64,000 nucleotides of DNA from Beroe forskalii (lineage: Eukaryota; Ctenophora; Nuda; Beroida; Beroidae), in NCBI GenBank assembly GCA_011033025.1, contig WFMF01000113.1, positions 310,001 through 374,000 of the forward strand, in the 5' to 3' direction. The translations under genes were made by a program, and so were the position numbers. The notes under the pieces were generated by a model that worked only from the letters and a program-made list of their open reading frames with translations, was not told the origin of the DNA and did not search any database. The stretch's first letter is position 1, and each line of letters starts with the position of its first letter. Below, in pieces: positions 21,501 to 34,499 of the stretch.

Positions 21501-24500
21501 CACTGACACTGCGGTGGATTTGACGGTTTCTTTGGGGAGATTGTAACGCGGTTTCCAAGTTCTTCAAATACCGCGAAAATCGGTTCTTTAGGTTGTTGGG
21601 GATTTTCCAACGAATCGTTTAACCTCACATATTTACATCATTAATATTTGATCGGTTTATAAATCGTCGAAATTTGAAATTTTTGAATGTTCCATTCGCT
21701 TTTTAGCTCATCTCTGCTTTTCTTTTTTCTTTTTTTAAATTTCATTTTTTGGCAGATTTTCACCCATTAACAGCAGATGCACATTTAACTCTACTGCAAA
21801 AACCATTTATAATCCAGACCCCTCCAAGAGAGCTCTTTTATTTTTCTTGTTCAACGCCCTGTTTTGTTTAAGTCACCTATAAGTGCGTAAGCGTTAAGCC
21901 ATTACGACTATATGATAGGAACTCTAAATTATCCGCTTTTGACTTTTGTATTCTTTGTCATATATTTCGCAGAATGGTACAAAATGACAAACTTAGACCT
22001 GAGCCCTAGGAAATTCGAATTTATCTTTTGAATTAACCTTTGCTTCTTTGTTATTAACGTTGGAAGACAAAAAATATATGCTACGATTAAATGCGATCTA
22101 CCGTCACATTCACAAGTTGCATCCGTCGCCAATTAGGTAGTAGCCCTTTCTTATACAAAAAGTTTTTTATTATGAACTTATGAATTATTATTTTGCCAAA
22201 ACTTCTTTTTTTCCTGTAAATTAACGAATAATAAACGTTCAATTGACGGGTTTCCTAGTAACTTAGTAACTGACTTTTTTAAGAAAATAAGAAGTGAAGA
22301 TCAGACCATTATTATGTCCGCATTGAATTCAGCTTTCTCACATTTACTAAGTTCTGTGAGGTCTACAACTGGTATGTCATTTGTTGTTCGTATGAATTTG
22401 TTGTTCGTATAAATTTCTTATTTTTAATTCCAGGTTCGTGTCCACAGTCCATATATTGGAATGACTATAGTATCTTTACACAATAGTATCCCTCTGTTAT
22501 ATTACTGCTGCTTCTCCCGTACAATTTGTTGGTGTATGGGAATGGATCGGTAATTATGGTCAGTAATTCTTGTATCATTGACATTATAGGACCCCCTATA
22601 CTTGTAGGACATTAGTGTTAAAATCAGATACCTGACGTGAGCTGTGAGCTCAACATAGCATTAGTAAATAACTAATAACCATAAGTAAATAACTAATAAC
22701 CATAACATGTCAAATTATGGGCTGTTACTTGTTATAGTGTGACTGCTCTATCGCATATTTTTGCAGATCGCTCAATTGACAGAGGGCTAGATAAAGAAGT
22801 TTTAATGTAGAAACTGAAAGTTAACACGCGAACAGGAAATGCGCGAATGTTTTTCGAGCCTTCTGGTAATGAAGCGATCTGCACAAATATATAATATGCA
22901 TACGACTATGGGGTTATCATGGGATTTGAACATTTGTTAATAATGATTGATTATGTTTTTAGGAAGAGGCTTTTATTATATTTCAAAGCATGAACATTTT
23001 GAATAGTTAATTTTAACAATTTGAATTCTCATATATTTTTCTCAATCATGAACTCGCGTTGAGGGGCTGTTATACAATCTCCAAGTCTCAAATATTTTAA
23101 TCGCTTTTAAAGTTTTAAGTTGACTAAAGAGTTTCCCGAGGTGGTCAACACTTCCCCACACTCCAAAGTTTTCAATGTTTTAAATGGTATGGTTTATTCA
23201 AATTTGCATAATATTAGATCAATCTCTATGTCAGCACACCTTCAAGGGGGTATCGTGATTTTGCAATTTGCACCACTTCTTCACCTTGCCAGAAGTGACC
23301 GTTTTCAATTAATACTGATCGGATAGAACATACTATTATAATCCCTAGTCAGTATTTGTCATTTATATTGAAAGTTATCGAGATTGTTTCAAATCAAACA
23401 GATTGAGCCCATAATTCGCATGATTTCCGACCACACATTTATGTCGCTTTAAGAAATAATAATTAGACAGAGAGCTGCTATCAAGTACACACAATCAACG
23501 CATCGACGATAAAAAGTTCAGAAAATACTCGAGCTGTATACGGTCCGTGCCTTGATACCGTCCGTCGTGACTAGGTTTAATTAAGATAATAATACACAGT
23601 ATTCATGCAGCGCGATAATTAATCAAACCTCCCGAATCACTTCATGGATCGTGGTATGGGGATCTGTATTGTAGCTCCTACCCCCATTCTATTTCATATA
23701 AATCAGCTCCAATCGTTTGATTGGTTGCTTTATACTCTTCTTGAAAGTCAGCTCTTCTGTTGCAAGCAAATTAGAAGTTGTTTGTAATATGGTGCAATAT
23801 ACATTCCGGGTGGTGAAACCCCACAAGAGCCCAATCAACCCGCACTGTCCGGGCACCAGCCAAATAACAGCGGCAATTTTGCTGCGAATCTGTGAATACA
23901 AGCCTCATACATGAGTCACCTGACCTGGATACGGCCCTGATGTACATGCAGAATGGAGAGACGAGAAGTTAGGGCTTTGGGCTGAGCTTTAGATGAGACT
24001 CAGAGCTACTGGCTGCGACTCAGATCAGTTAGACCCAGGGCTCTTAGAGCTAAGATTTAGATCTGAGACTCAGTGGGGTTGTTATTCTGTGTAGTTGAGA
24101 CTCTGGAGACAGAGACTCATATCCCTGAGACTGAGAGAAAAGGATATTGTTATTTAGGTATCAGAGCCAAGGCTAAGACATGCTGGATTAATTGGAATTG
24201 GAATGTCTGCCCTGATTTCAAACCACCAATCACCTTCCGTGAATAGAATTTGTAGAGATTATGTGGACTTTAAACTTTTTCTGTGCTACTTTCCGAGGTT
24301 CCCAAGTTTCCTGAATTAGCTGCAGTGCGTCAGCTTCGTCGTGGAGTTTTCATGATGAACTTTATTAAGTACTTGACTGTCAATCACAGACATATTAATT
24401 ATCTTACTTTTGCTTCGCCAAGATATATAATACATATTATTCTTGAAAAGCATAATTGAAGCATATAAATATCACTGACTTGCATCAATTCTAGTCACGG

Positions 24501-27200
24501 ACTGCAACTCCAGTGTTGTATGCCTAACCTCAAGTCAATGCCATAGAAATTAGAAGTCTTTTATTATGTTTGTTAAAACATGATCTATAAAATATATTAT
24601 ATATATGTACCATCCATTTGGGCCATTTTTCATCACACTAAATAGATATCGATCTTTGGGTGGTTGGTTGAACCATATAAAATTTCGTATAAAAATCATC
24701 CTTAAAAGAGGTACCTAAGATATAATTTTTCTGTGAATGGAGGTATGGAAGTGAATGCAGTATTTAAAAAAGTTAAAACATACTGTCCTGACCTAAGCTG
24801 AGAGCATTCCAATAACACTGGAATGATACAGCAATCGCTTCCGTTAAATATCCGACGTGTGTTCTCAGGGACACTCAAGCTACTGCGTCGAGTTCCTTGC
24901 GTTATTGCAACGCACGAATTGTCGAATTAAAGACAATTTCGTAACATTGTGCTAGTTTTGTAACATTTCGCTGCAACTCATTTAACGTTCACCCTGTGTC
25001 AGACCACCCTTTTAACTTCAAAACTTCAAAACTTGAAACTTCGAGATGACAGTAAGTGCCTATGAAGCAAAAACACTTAGCAATTTCATATGATCGGACG
25101 GGAGCCTGAGAAGAGCAAGCTTCCGTAACATAAACGTGCTGTTCTAATTTCTTTATTTGTAATTTGTAATATTTCTCATACATTCATGAAAACACTTGGG
25201 AAGATTTGTAATTTACGATAATTTCAGTAGATTTTGGAATGTTTTAGTCAGCTACTCATTAGTCTACAGAGAAATATATCGACATATAGGTGCCAACTGG
25301 ATGGAAGCTAACATATGGTGTTTAATTCTTAGGTTACCTTGTCAAAACTTCAATGTGGGTCATATGCTGGTCCACTTCCGAACTTCTAAATCTTCCTTTC
25401 ACTGACTGTGTTGTGAGGTTTGCTGTAGACTTGCCCATTTTCTACTGCCTGTCTGTCTGCACTCCATGCCCAATTTGTTTATTACTGAACCACAGGATTT
25501 TAAACGCCGATTTCATTAATAGTAGAATTACTCTAATCATGGCCTTTTAAATTTTCATTTTAATTGTAAAATTCTGGTAATCTCAGTAAGTCCATCCACA
25601 GTGTGTGACTGGATGTAGAAAGTGATTTCTGTGGAACAGTCTCCTGTCTCGGCTCGGATTTGAAATCAAAATATTTACTTAATTCACAATAGTATAATAA
25701 CTACTACCATTCACCATATTTTGCAACTCGGTATTATTTTGTGTTGAATCCATCATAATATGTTGGCGTATTCAAGGTGGATTAACCGTACAGAATAGTG
25801 ATCCTGAGGTGAAATCGTCAGCTAGCGATCCACTGTGAACTGCAATATTCGGAATATTGAACCTATCATATTATATACTATTAAAGTTATAGGTTCAATG
25901 GACTCCGTTCAGTACTCCTATGCTCTATATATTATAGGTTCAGGTAACGTGCTAAGTGGAGATCGGTCAAATGAGATTTTAACAGATAGCGAGCATTATT
26001 CGTAACGTAAATCTTCTACCAGCTTCTAATCCCACATAGATTAATAGGTTGCAGGTACTTAGGTACCTTTGTAGGTATATAGTATGACATTACTCAAATA
26101 GTTTAATTGTCATCTGCTTCATCGCTCTAAATACTGTTTTTTGTTGAAAATATAAGGATTTTCTTCCTTCGATTTTGAGTGTACTCTGTAAATTTCGACG
26201 TGGAGATCATATTGTTGGTTGAACTTGAATTCTGCAGATTTTGAAGAATTTTAATCAGTTATCGAGTATTGCGACTCAAAAACATTGCACTATATAAATC
26301 CAATTGTAAATCACAAGCCTGAGTGATTAAGACTTATCGGGTGGGTTGAGATGCATTGTGGACAATTAAGCTACATCCTCAGATTCGATATAGTGGAGAG
26401 GCCACGTGAGTTCGAACTGAATAGTGATGCTCCATTATAGCTCCAGACTGCTGCCTTAGACATTATAATGCAGTACTGATTGTGTTGGAATTTACACCCT
26501 TCCAGTGATTGTAATCTCTTTTATTGTAGATCAAATGGACTATTGTATTTAATAATTACTATGTAAATGGAATTAGATACAATGCTAAAATGAGATTTAA
26601 TTATAAGTTTAATTTGAGCTGGAATTAATAATAGTCGTCCATTACGTTATCTCGATAGTGGGCAAACTCTTTAAAATAGATGAATATCATTACAGATGTA
26701 ATAGTGAACCGTGACTACTGTGTCCCATTAACACACCTTATATATTGCTCCATCAATCGGGTCCACGACATCTCACAGCACTTTATCTCTCTGCCCTGCA
26801 GACTCTTTAACCATAATCATACATCTGCCCATGAACGCAATTTCTCTAGAATTCTAGAATTCATGAAGCCCTAGTTATAACTGATAAACTAAATTTAGTA
26901 GCGCGTAAGTGAAATATTATGACCTGAAGTAGATGTCTTGAGTTCTGGGAGCGCCTTCTGAAATTGCCACATTATCGAAATTTGTACGTACGTGATTCTG
27001 ATTTTAAAGTATAAGATAACACTTAGGTACAACACCGTTGTCCCGCGCGACTCATAAATACATTAAAATACTGTACAGAGTGCACTAGTGCAGCACGAAT
27101 CGGTACGAAATTTCAGAAAGATTCTCTTGAGACTTGAAGTAACGACACCTGCGGAAGATCTCACATGATGTCAAATGTGGATGAGACCGTGTCCCTACCC
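18506..27200. other. Long region without recognised genes
   Basis: AT-rich, with only short unsupported open frames. A near-exact 20-bp tandem repeat (AGTAAATAACTAATAACCAT) lies near 22663-22705. The missing 5' exon(s) of the MATE gene should be here or further up, but I could not identify them. The open frames on both strands at about 23690-23910 have no recognisable similarity. Confidence 0.5.
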
Positions 27201-27211
27201 CATCACTCCAT

Positions 27212-27412
27212 CAGTTTGGAGGAACGCCGACTTTCCTTCGGCAGACTTAAGGCGGACTGATCCTAACCATAGCCCTAAATAGAACCCCAACACTTACCCT
27301 AACCCTTTTCATCATCTCAATCCTAATCATTCCCCGATAAGGTTCTCCATAGGTCTGATAAAGCGAGTCCGCCTTAGGTCCGCCGGAGGAAAGTCGGACT
27401 TCCTCCATACTG
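27212..27412. mobile_element. Inverted-repeat MITE, 47-bp arms
   Basis: 27212-27258 (CAGTTTGGAGGAACGCCGAC...) and 27366-27412 are inverted copies with several mismatches. The loop of about 107 bp contains CCCTAA-like sequence. No coding capacity. Confidence 0.8.
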
Positions 27413-27446
27413 TCCGAGTTGACTTAGTGTTATGTGGGCTAGTCAG

Positions 27447-27629
27447 TCAAAAGCCACCCATCAAAAAGGTGGTGAAATAGGGCCAGAAGAAAGAGCCAAG
27501 CGGGTCCAAGTACAAGCTGTGTATTTCATGGGGTTGGGATCACAGCAAGTACAATTAGAAATAAGGAGCTGCAAACCTGCTCTTTCTGCACGCCCTTTTT
27601 CTTTCACCCTTTCGACGTGTGGCTTTTGA
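27447..27629. mobile_element. Inverted-repeat MITE with TCAAAAGCCAC ends
   Basis: TCAAAAGCCAC at 27447-27457 is inverted at 27619-27629, and an internal pair (GGTGAAA…AAGAGC and GCTCTTT…TTTCACC) extends the fold. It lies only 34 bp from the preceding MITE. The 65-codon frame inside is incidental. Confidence 0.7.
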
Positions 27630-27639
27630 CTCATGACCA

Positions 27640-29637
27640 CACCGACCTGTAATTCTCAAATCTGTTGAGTGCCGATTTTGTACTTACAAAAGATCTTCAT
27701 GTTCGAGCTTATTAAATATGTAAGTACTAGACTAGTAAATTCTAGACTCACTCTATCTCTAAGCACTAAAACTCTTGATGAAATCGGGAGGAATGTTATG
27801 TTCATAAATGACATTTTAGTAGATGTTAGAATCTTTGATCTTCAGATTCTTTGATCTGTAAATAACCTCGCAAGGTTCTCAGTACAACTTTGTCATCGAT
27901 AAACCATCCGAGATTTCCAATAAATGGCATAATTTACCTTGAATAGTTATTAGCCACTTACTCATTTAATTTTTGATTTAAATTACATGGAATAAACGAT
28001 ATTTGATTCCCGAGTTAGTTTCTTCTTAAAACGCTTTCTTTGCGTTTGCCTTGCATCTGAAAAGCGAATTGGTTAAATGGCCAATTATTTCATTACTTTA
28101 TAGCTTGCTCCCGTGTGAACTTCGTGGGTTTCAATGCTAGGGTGTTCAGTCCCCCGAAAAAAGAAAAAAAAACAAAAAAACTCTTAACTGTATAAGCTCA
28201 TTATAAGGTGAGCATTACTAGACAAAATCACGTGAACCACATGTAACATGAATATCATGCTTAAAACACGTTAAATGAATTAATTAATATAGAGGCAGTG
28301 ACGCCTATTATAACACAGCCACATCTTCTGGGGACTTGAGTATTGCGCAATTAAAACTCTGTGTGGGCTCCGACTTCTGCTTTATTTATTACTCAACAAA
28401 GCTCAATTTCCACATACTGTTTCATTCCTGTATAGTTTAATCCCTCATTATAATGCTTAAACGTGAATTATAATTAATTATCACTTAAAATCACGATCAT
28501 TGCGGCCATTGATGATTGGAACTAGATGCTGAAAGTTCAGATAAGGTTGATTGGTATATCGTATGATATCTGAGTAGAGACAGCTTACTGGCACATTTTT
28601 TCAATTTCTTTGACCTTGATGAAATAGTTCAGCTTAGAATACCATACATTCTTTATCTTATTTATATTACAAACAACAATTATTTGACTACCAACAAAGT
28701 CCATTGGCTATTCAAAATTAGAATACTTTTGGACTTTTATCTTTTTATATTTTGTCGGATGGTATTTACAAAACAGCATAAATTATATTGCAATTTCCTA
28801 AATTGTATTTTGATGTTGTTAAGTATTTGCATGTCTAATCGCAGAACGACTAGAGAATTATACGACTTCTGAAAGTATGATCAATAAGATATTAACTTGA
28901 CAATTGCATGACTTATGGCACAGTGTTGGGAGTTGTGGCTTTACTGAGGGTCCTATAATACGGGACAAAGGGCCCTATATTAAGTGTAAGAGTGAGGGGT
29001 GTATATATGCTAAATGAAATGCTAGCTTACGTTTGCGATCCCGCGTTAAACCCCCGTCACAAAGCCTCGTATAGTAGCGGGACTATGGTAATGGAGCTGT
29101 TGTTCTGCCATTGAAGGTATCAAGTTGTTGTCACGCATATATATGTATGTGACCAGGTACATCATGATTAATTAATTTTCGTCATTCTGCATAACTCCTG
29201 AATTAGATATATAATTTGTTGTTGCGATGGAGTTAACCTCTGTCAAGTCGACCAACTTTACTTCCACAACCACAATTTAAAACTTAAGTGTCACGATTAA
29301 ATTAACTCCGCCATGGTTTTATAGTATAGATGATAATATGTAAATTTAAAATTAATACTGCAGTATATTAATGCTGTTTACAGCAATCATAATATTGCAA
29401 TATTATTTATCTTTACTGATAATTATCCGGAGTTTATAGTTTTGACACTTGATTTAAATGGTAGTTTTGTAGATCAGATTTGATCGACGCATTTCCCGAA
29501 TGATTAGGTTTTTCCTCTCCCAAAAAACATTACTCAATCTTTCTTTCAGTTTAATTTGTTTCCTGCTATAACAATTGTATAATTGGGACTAGATTACACT
29601 ACTTGTGAACCATCCTTAATCCTTATACAGTATCTAG
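27640..29637. other. AT-rich region without recognised genes
   Basis: No conserved frame. A short A-rich run (28160-28181) follows sequence loosely resembling pol III A and B boxes, but not well enough to call a SINE. Confidence 0.5.
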
Positions 29638-30576
29638 GAAAGTGCGACACTTGACCACCTGACATAATTATACTTCCCCCGACACTTAGAAAGGTCCCCC
29701 GACACTTGACCCCCTGTAATAATCCTCCCGACACTCCCCCCCCCCGACACTTGATCCCCCGTAATAAACTCTAAGAAATTTAGTTGTAGGCAATACCGGT
29801 CAATATCAAGCATTACCAGGCAATGCCATTACCAGTTCATAAATACCCCTGCTTTTCAATTTCACCGTTCATTCCAGTAATATTTCACTGTATGAGTACA
29901 CGGTTGTAATATTGATATAGCTCTGAAGGTGTTATGTACATGTGTTTTCTAGAATTTGATTATCACCAAGGTGCACCATATTCGTCATGTGACTGGCGGG
30001 GTGAGCCGATAGATTTCACGCATACGAATTGCTGCCCGTGCACGTAAGATAAGTAGGTGGAAATTGCGTCATTCTCACGAGTTAGAATGGTGAGTTGATG
30101 ACGTCATTGCATGGGTTATAGATTGACAAAATAGCGACATCGAACCAATTCGTATAGTGCGTGGTGTCTAGGCAAAGTTTATCATTAGCATATATTTGTG
30201 ACAATATTCACACAGCTTGCAACAATTATATGATCATTATAATTTACTGAAATAAGCTCTGCAACTGGTCCTCCTGTGGGTCCGTCCCCTATTTTTGTAG
30301 ACGGTTTCTGTTTCATCGGTTTCTATAATTCATAGACCCTTGCCTGATCGGGTTCCATATTGGTTTAGAACCTCTGGCTGCAGGTCTAAACCGGATTCAT
30401 CCCTCGGCCTACGCCCTCGAGCAGAAAGTATTATATCCCAGACAAAGGCACGGGTTTTAATGTACCTATTTCATTAAGTGTTGGGGTCAAGTGTCGGGGT
30501 CAAGTGTTGGGGTCCAGTGTCGGGGTCAAGTGTCGGGGGATGTAATGTCGGGGGGGGGGTCAAATGTCGCACTTTC
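29638..30576. mobile_element. 939-bp element with GAAAGTGCGACAYTTGACC ends and subterminal repeats
   Basis: Left end GAAAGTGCGACACTTGACC (29638) is inverted at 30558-30576 with one mismatch. Inside each end are several copies of CCCCGACACTTGACCCC (29680-29765) or the complement GGGGTCAAGTGTCGGGG (30480-30560). Such clustered subterminal repeats usually bind a transposase in trans. No transposase frame is seen. Confidence 0.8.
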
Positions 30577-32510
30577 GTTTATGACTACGTCTTCCAAACG
30601 CTGTTACAATCCTCCACAGCAGAGTCAATCTCATGATGTAACGTTAAGCTAAAGTTCGAAGGACTTTTCGGCAGTTACTGAGTTGAAATCACATGATTTT
30701 CGAAAGCTTTTAAACTAAACATTTCTCGTTTATTTGCTAAACGCTTTATTAATATTCCACCACTTCGATGTAACGTGGGATGTTCTCTCGTCAATCTTCA
30801 CCCCTCTGTTTAATTTCGGTTGCAATATTTTTTACCATTACCATTTGAAAAATACTCTTCTCAGGCGCTGGCTCAGACTGATAATGCTTTCGAATATATG
30901 AAGCCTTTTTATGGCGCAAGGCTGCAGAAGGCTTTATGTCATTTCTCTATTATAAATGAAGTCCCCTGAATTTTCATTTCTCAAATCATGCAGCATGATT
31001 TTATTGGAATTGTATCGATTGACGTTTGCTGATTTAATAAAGGTATGCGAGGTTTTTGTCGTGAAATTTGCTATGTTCGACGTTTGATAATACGCTCGAT
31101 AAACCGCATTTCCAATTCATATTAGCATTCAGCTTGAGTAAGATACTTGGGGACATTAAATTATTGTGGATAATATACTAGGGTATTTGCTGTTCATATT
31201 TTGGTTCTTAAACAGAGATCTCTCAAGTATAAAGAAACATCACACCGTCTGGCAATGAAATGACTTCCAATAAAATTAAGCTATTGATGGCATAAATATC
31301 TTGAGAAATTTGCATATTTCTCGTAATATTGATACAAGCAATTCGTACCCAATGCAATGTTTAGGATTTTAATCTTGCGACTGGAGACATTCAGAACTTA
31401 AACGCTGACAGAATACTATTGCCAACTCATTAAACTTAATCAATTGTTATATTGATGAATTGTCATTTGCAATTGATAAATTTTCATTTGTAATTGATAC
31501 ATCCTAACATATTTAAGTGTAGCTGTCGTCCGTGTGTACTGTGTACTAGCTTTTACTTCGGCGACTACAAAACTCAAGTCAGTACGTCAGTATACTATTC
31601 AACCTCCTTAGATCTAACGCCTTAAACTTAATATGTCTGTGTTTATTGCCTGCTTTTATCTGCTCACTCAGTGGCTATTGTATTTTATCTTCATACCAGT
31701 ACCACAGTACAGAAAAATTGCAATTATTTGATCAAGACATGTCTTTAGAAGGATTATATATAGGTACCTAGTTAGTTTTCTCCATCTCATTCATCGAACT
31801 TTCCTTTCAGTGCTATATTTGCAGCTCTAGCGTCCTGCCATATTATATCCTTACATTTTATTTGAATATCCTTACATTTTATTTGAATTTTAATCAACAT
31901 TTACTTGGAGTTTTGGTATTAGAATATGGTTAGTTTCTCATACTGCTCATAAAATTGATTGAATTGGTGGCTAGACACTTTTATTCTTTTATCGAAAATT
32001 GTATTACTTGAACCGTTTGTCCACTGTCCAGTTTATCCAGCTAAATATTGATTGATACCATGCACATCAAATGATCCTGAAAACGTTTTAGGTTGGTGGA
32101 GCTATCAACAGCTCATAAATTGTCTCGGTCGTGTTACAAATCGATCTACCTTTTTATGTTTTTAAACAACAAAGATGTCCGGAGCCTTATTTCATCAATT
32201 GAATCTAGATATAGAACTTATGTTACTGTCACTGGCTCTCATCGAATAGAATACGTGCATAAACACAATGAATATCGTTTATTTGGTGGCGTTGAAATGG
32301 ACTTCCCCACTTTGTTCGTCAATTGCTGGACACATTTGGTTGGAATTGTGTCTTTTTATTAGCTCATTCTCATAAATATAGATAACCTGCCAACCCGGAA
32401 TATCAACTAATAATTCCGTGAAACCAGCCATTATATTCGTGACTTCTCTTGATATTAAATAACACTGTTTACGATAATGTGCTGCCCATGCTAACCCTCC
32501 TCCCTCCCTC
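30577..32510. other. Intergenic region upstream of the GPCR
   Basis: AT-rich; no coding exon recognised. A pyrimidine tract (CCTCCTCCCTCCCTCAG) ends at 32512 and looks like a splice acceptor, so a 5' UTR exon of the GPCR may lie in this stretch. Confidence 0.5.
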
Positions 32511-32520
32511 AGCCGCTCTG

Positions 32521-33567
32521 ATGTCGTTTGAAACACCGCCCCACCGAGCGGGGGACATCCTCCTCTCCTTCCCCTACATCGTGTGTCTGGTGGTAGGGGT
32601 TCCCGCCAACTGCTCCGCCCTGGTCTACTTCATGCGGAAGAAGCGTGACCTGCCCACCTACCTCTACATCCTCAGCTCCCTCAACGACATGATCACCAAC
32701 CTTTCTGTTATCCCGGTTATTGCCAGTCTCTGGTACGGCAGAGATCCCGTCCTGTTTGAGAGCAGTGCGGTGTGTTCTCTGTGTGGGATCCTCATCAAGT
32801 TGCAGGCCAGTTTCTCTGTCTTCCTGGTCCTGGTCCTGAGTGTCACCAGATCAGCAGTCCTAGTCCGGCCCTTCATGGAGATCTCCACCCCGCGGGTACT
32901 GAGTGTAGTGGTGGCTTATGGGGTGTACCTGGTCCTACAGCAAGTGGTCCCCCTACTAATGGGCGAGGCTGTGTTTGTCTACACCAGTACTGAGGTTTAC
33001 TGCTGGGACGAGGGCCGGACATCCCTCTTCAGCACCTTCGACTTGTGGCTGGACATCATCAGTGTAGCCCTGCCCATCTTCCCCATCACCATATCCTGTA
33101 TCGTGTCCTGTATCTGTGTGTGGAGGGCCCCGTGCCCCAACCGGTCCCATGGAAACGGTCAGAAGGTCCAGCAGGAGCTGACTTCCGAGATGGACAGGTG
33201 CAAGCACAAAGCCACCATCACTATCATCCTCATGACTATCGTCTACATCCTCTTCAACCTGCCCCTCCTGCTCAACTACATCTTCTGGCTGGTCATAGAA
33301 ACCAGCAATAAGTGGGTGTACCCCCATCCTTTCTACACCACCAAGTTCATGTTCTGGTACTCCTGGAACCTCACGGACTGTCTCTTCATCAACCTCAACT
33401 CCCTGATGAACCCCCTCGTATACTTCATGAGGATAGAGAACTACAAGAACTGGGTCCGGCACAGCACCATCAACATGCGGGATAAGGTGGTCAGCTTGGT
33501 CCTCATTCACCAGATATCCATTAACGACTCAGGGGCTCAGAACCATTTACCTATTTCAGAACAATGA
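32521..33567 (+). CDS. Rhodopsin-class (class A) G-protein-coupled receptor, peptide-receptor-like
   Basis: Seven-helix plasma-membrane receptor, 348 aa from the ATG at 32521. I chose this start because a strong acceptor (CTCCCTCCCTCAG) ends 8 bp upstream; an in-frame ATG at 32488 and the open frame back to 32449 would add residues with no start support. TM1 has GVPANC (Asn1.50), TM2 SSLNDMITNL (Asp2.50). The disulfide cysteines are in AVCSLCG at TM3 and VYCWDE in loop 2. TM6 has FNLP (Pro6.50) and TM7 NSLMNPLVYFMR (NPxxY). The DRY motif is replaced by TRS (SVTRSAVLVRP), keeping the Arg. GC-rich codons stand out from the flanks. No ligand can be assigned. The minus-strand frame 32956-33510 is a shadow. 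Confidence 0.9.
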   Translation: MSFETPPHRAGDILLSFPYIVCLVVGVPANCSALVYFMRKKRDLPTYLYILSSLNDMITNLSVIPVIASLWYGRDPVLFESSAVCSLCGILIKLQASFSVFLVLVLSVTRSAVLVRPFMEISTPRVLSVVVAYGVYLVLQQVVPLLMGEAVFVYTSTEVYCWDEGRTSLFSTFDLWLDIISVALPIFPITISCIVSCICVWRAPCPNRSHGNGQKVQQELTSEMDRCKHKATITIILMTIVYILFNLPLLLNYIFWLVIETSNKWVYPHPFYTTKFMFWYSWNLTDCLFINLNSLMNPLVYFMRIENYKNWVRHSTINMRDKVVSLVLIHQISINDSGAQNHLPISEQ

Positions 33568-33698
33568 AATATCAATTTGATAGTTCAGTCTGTGTGGTTT
33601 GGAAGACAATATGATAGCACATAATACTCACAGATGTTTGATTAAATCATATTTTAGTAAGTTTGACCCTCTATTGTGTTACAAGATAATCGTTTTAT

Positions 33699-34150
33699 GG
33701 GAGCCGTCACATATTACGTCTGCACTTTTTAATTTTTGGTCATTTGTGACCCCCCGTCTGTCAGCAATTTTTTCATCATTTGTCAAATTTTGGTAATTTC
33801 GGATCGAAACAGTGGAAATTAAAAAAAATCAATCAGGTAGATTCGTTGGAGGTAAACAAAATATGCTTCTACTCGTTTCAGATGAACCACATTTAATCAT
33901 CAAATGGTCTGTCACATGCCTAGTAAATTTTCGAATATAGATATCATAGTGCAGAAAAACAACCGGTAGTTCAAAACAAAATATTATGGGCATTAGAAAC
34001 GTCAGTAAATCCTGTCCTATGAATGCCAAAAATTCAAAAATTTTGCTGACGTCAGCATAGTTCAAACCCCCTCCCTCCCCTGTCATCATCTGCCAGCATT
34101 TAGAAAACCCCTCCCCCCGTCGAGTGATGACGTAATATATGACGGCTCCC
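33699..34150. mobile_element. 452-bp element with GGGAGCCGTCACATATTACG ends
   Basis: 22-bp ends at 33699-33720 and 34129-34150 are inverted copies with one mismatch. Near each end is a C-rich tract (GTGACCCCCCGTC, CCCCTCCCCCCGTCG). The ends resemble those of 48460-49646 (GGGATCGTTCACATATTACG), so the two belong to one broad family. No transposase frame. It starts about 130 bp past the GPCR stop, possibly in its 3' UTR. Confidence 0.85.
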
Positions 34151-34320
34151 TCATCAATTTGTCAATTTTCATTTTTCAATGATTTAAAATATTTGATAGT
34201 CTATCAGTGCTGAGGGTTTGAACTTATGCTTTTGACTTATGATGACTCTTCGGGACTGTGTTTTAATATCAAAGGGATAAGGTGAACGCTTGGCCCAAAA
34301 GGTCTACTTGAGCACTAATT

Positions 34321-34497
34321 AGCTCACTTTGGATCAACTTTTTGTAGGGTTTGAAGTCCATGGGCGCGTAAAATACGGTCATACGTTCCTTAGTTTTTAA
34401 CGGGCATACTTCAACTTGTTTGTGTGAAGCGTATGACCGTATTAAACGCCCAATTATGGACTTCAAGCCCAGTCAAAAAGCTAATTCAGCGTGAGCC
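34321..34497. repeat. 177-bp inverted-repeat element
   Basis: Outer arms AGCTCACTTTGG…CAACTTTTTG and CAAAAAGCTAATT…GTGAGCC, and inner arms 34348-34385 and 34430-34470 (TTGAAGTCCAT…ACGGTCATACG and complement), fold the whole segment. Candidate MITE. Confidence 0.75.
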
Positions 34498-34499
34498 AA

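Noticed and set aside
23689-23914. Overlapping frames of about 65-70 codons on both strands, one with hydrophobic stretches, considered as the missing MATE first exon
   Set aside because: No match to the MATE TM1 pattern (F.G.LG), and no donor in the required phase was found.
28060-28185. Possible tRNA-derived SINE (A-box-like TGGTTAAATGG, B-box-like GGTTTCAATGC, then A-rich tail)
   Set aside because: The boxes match weakly, no tRNA cloverleaf can be drawn, and no second copy was noticed in the window.
32956-33510. 184-codon minus-strand frame under the GPCR
   Set aside because: Mirror of GC-rich receptor codons, very acidic and Val-rich, with no domain; the plus strand has all seven helices and class A motifs.
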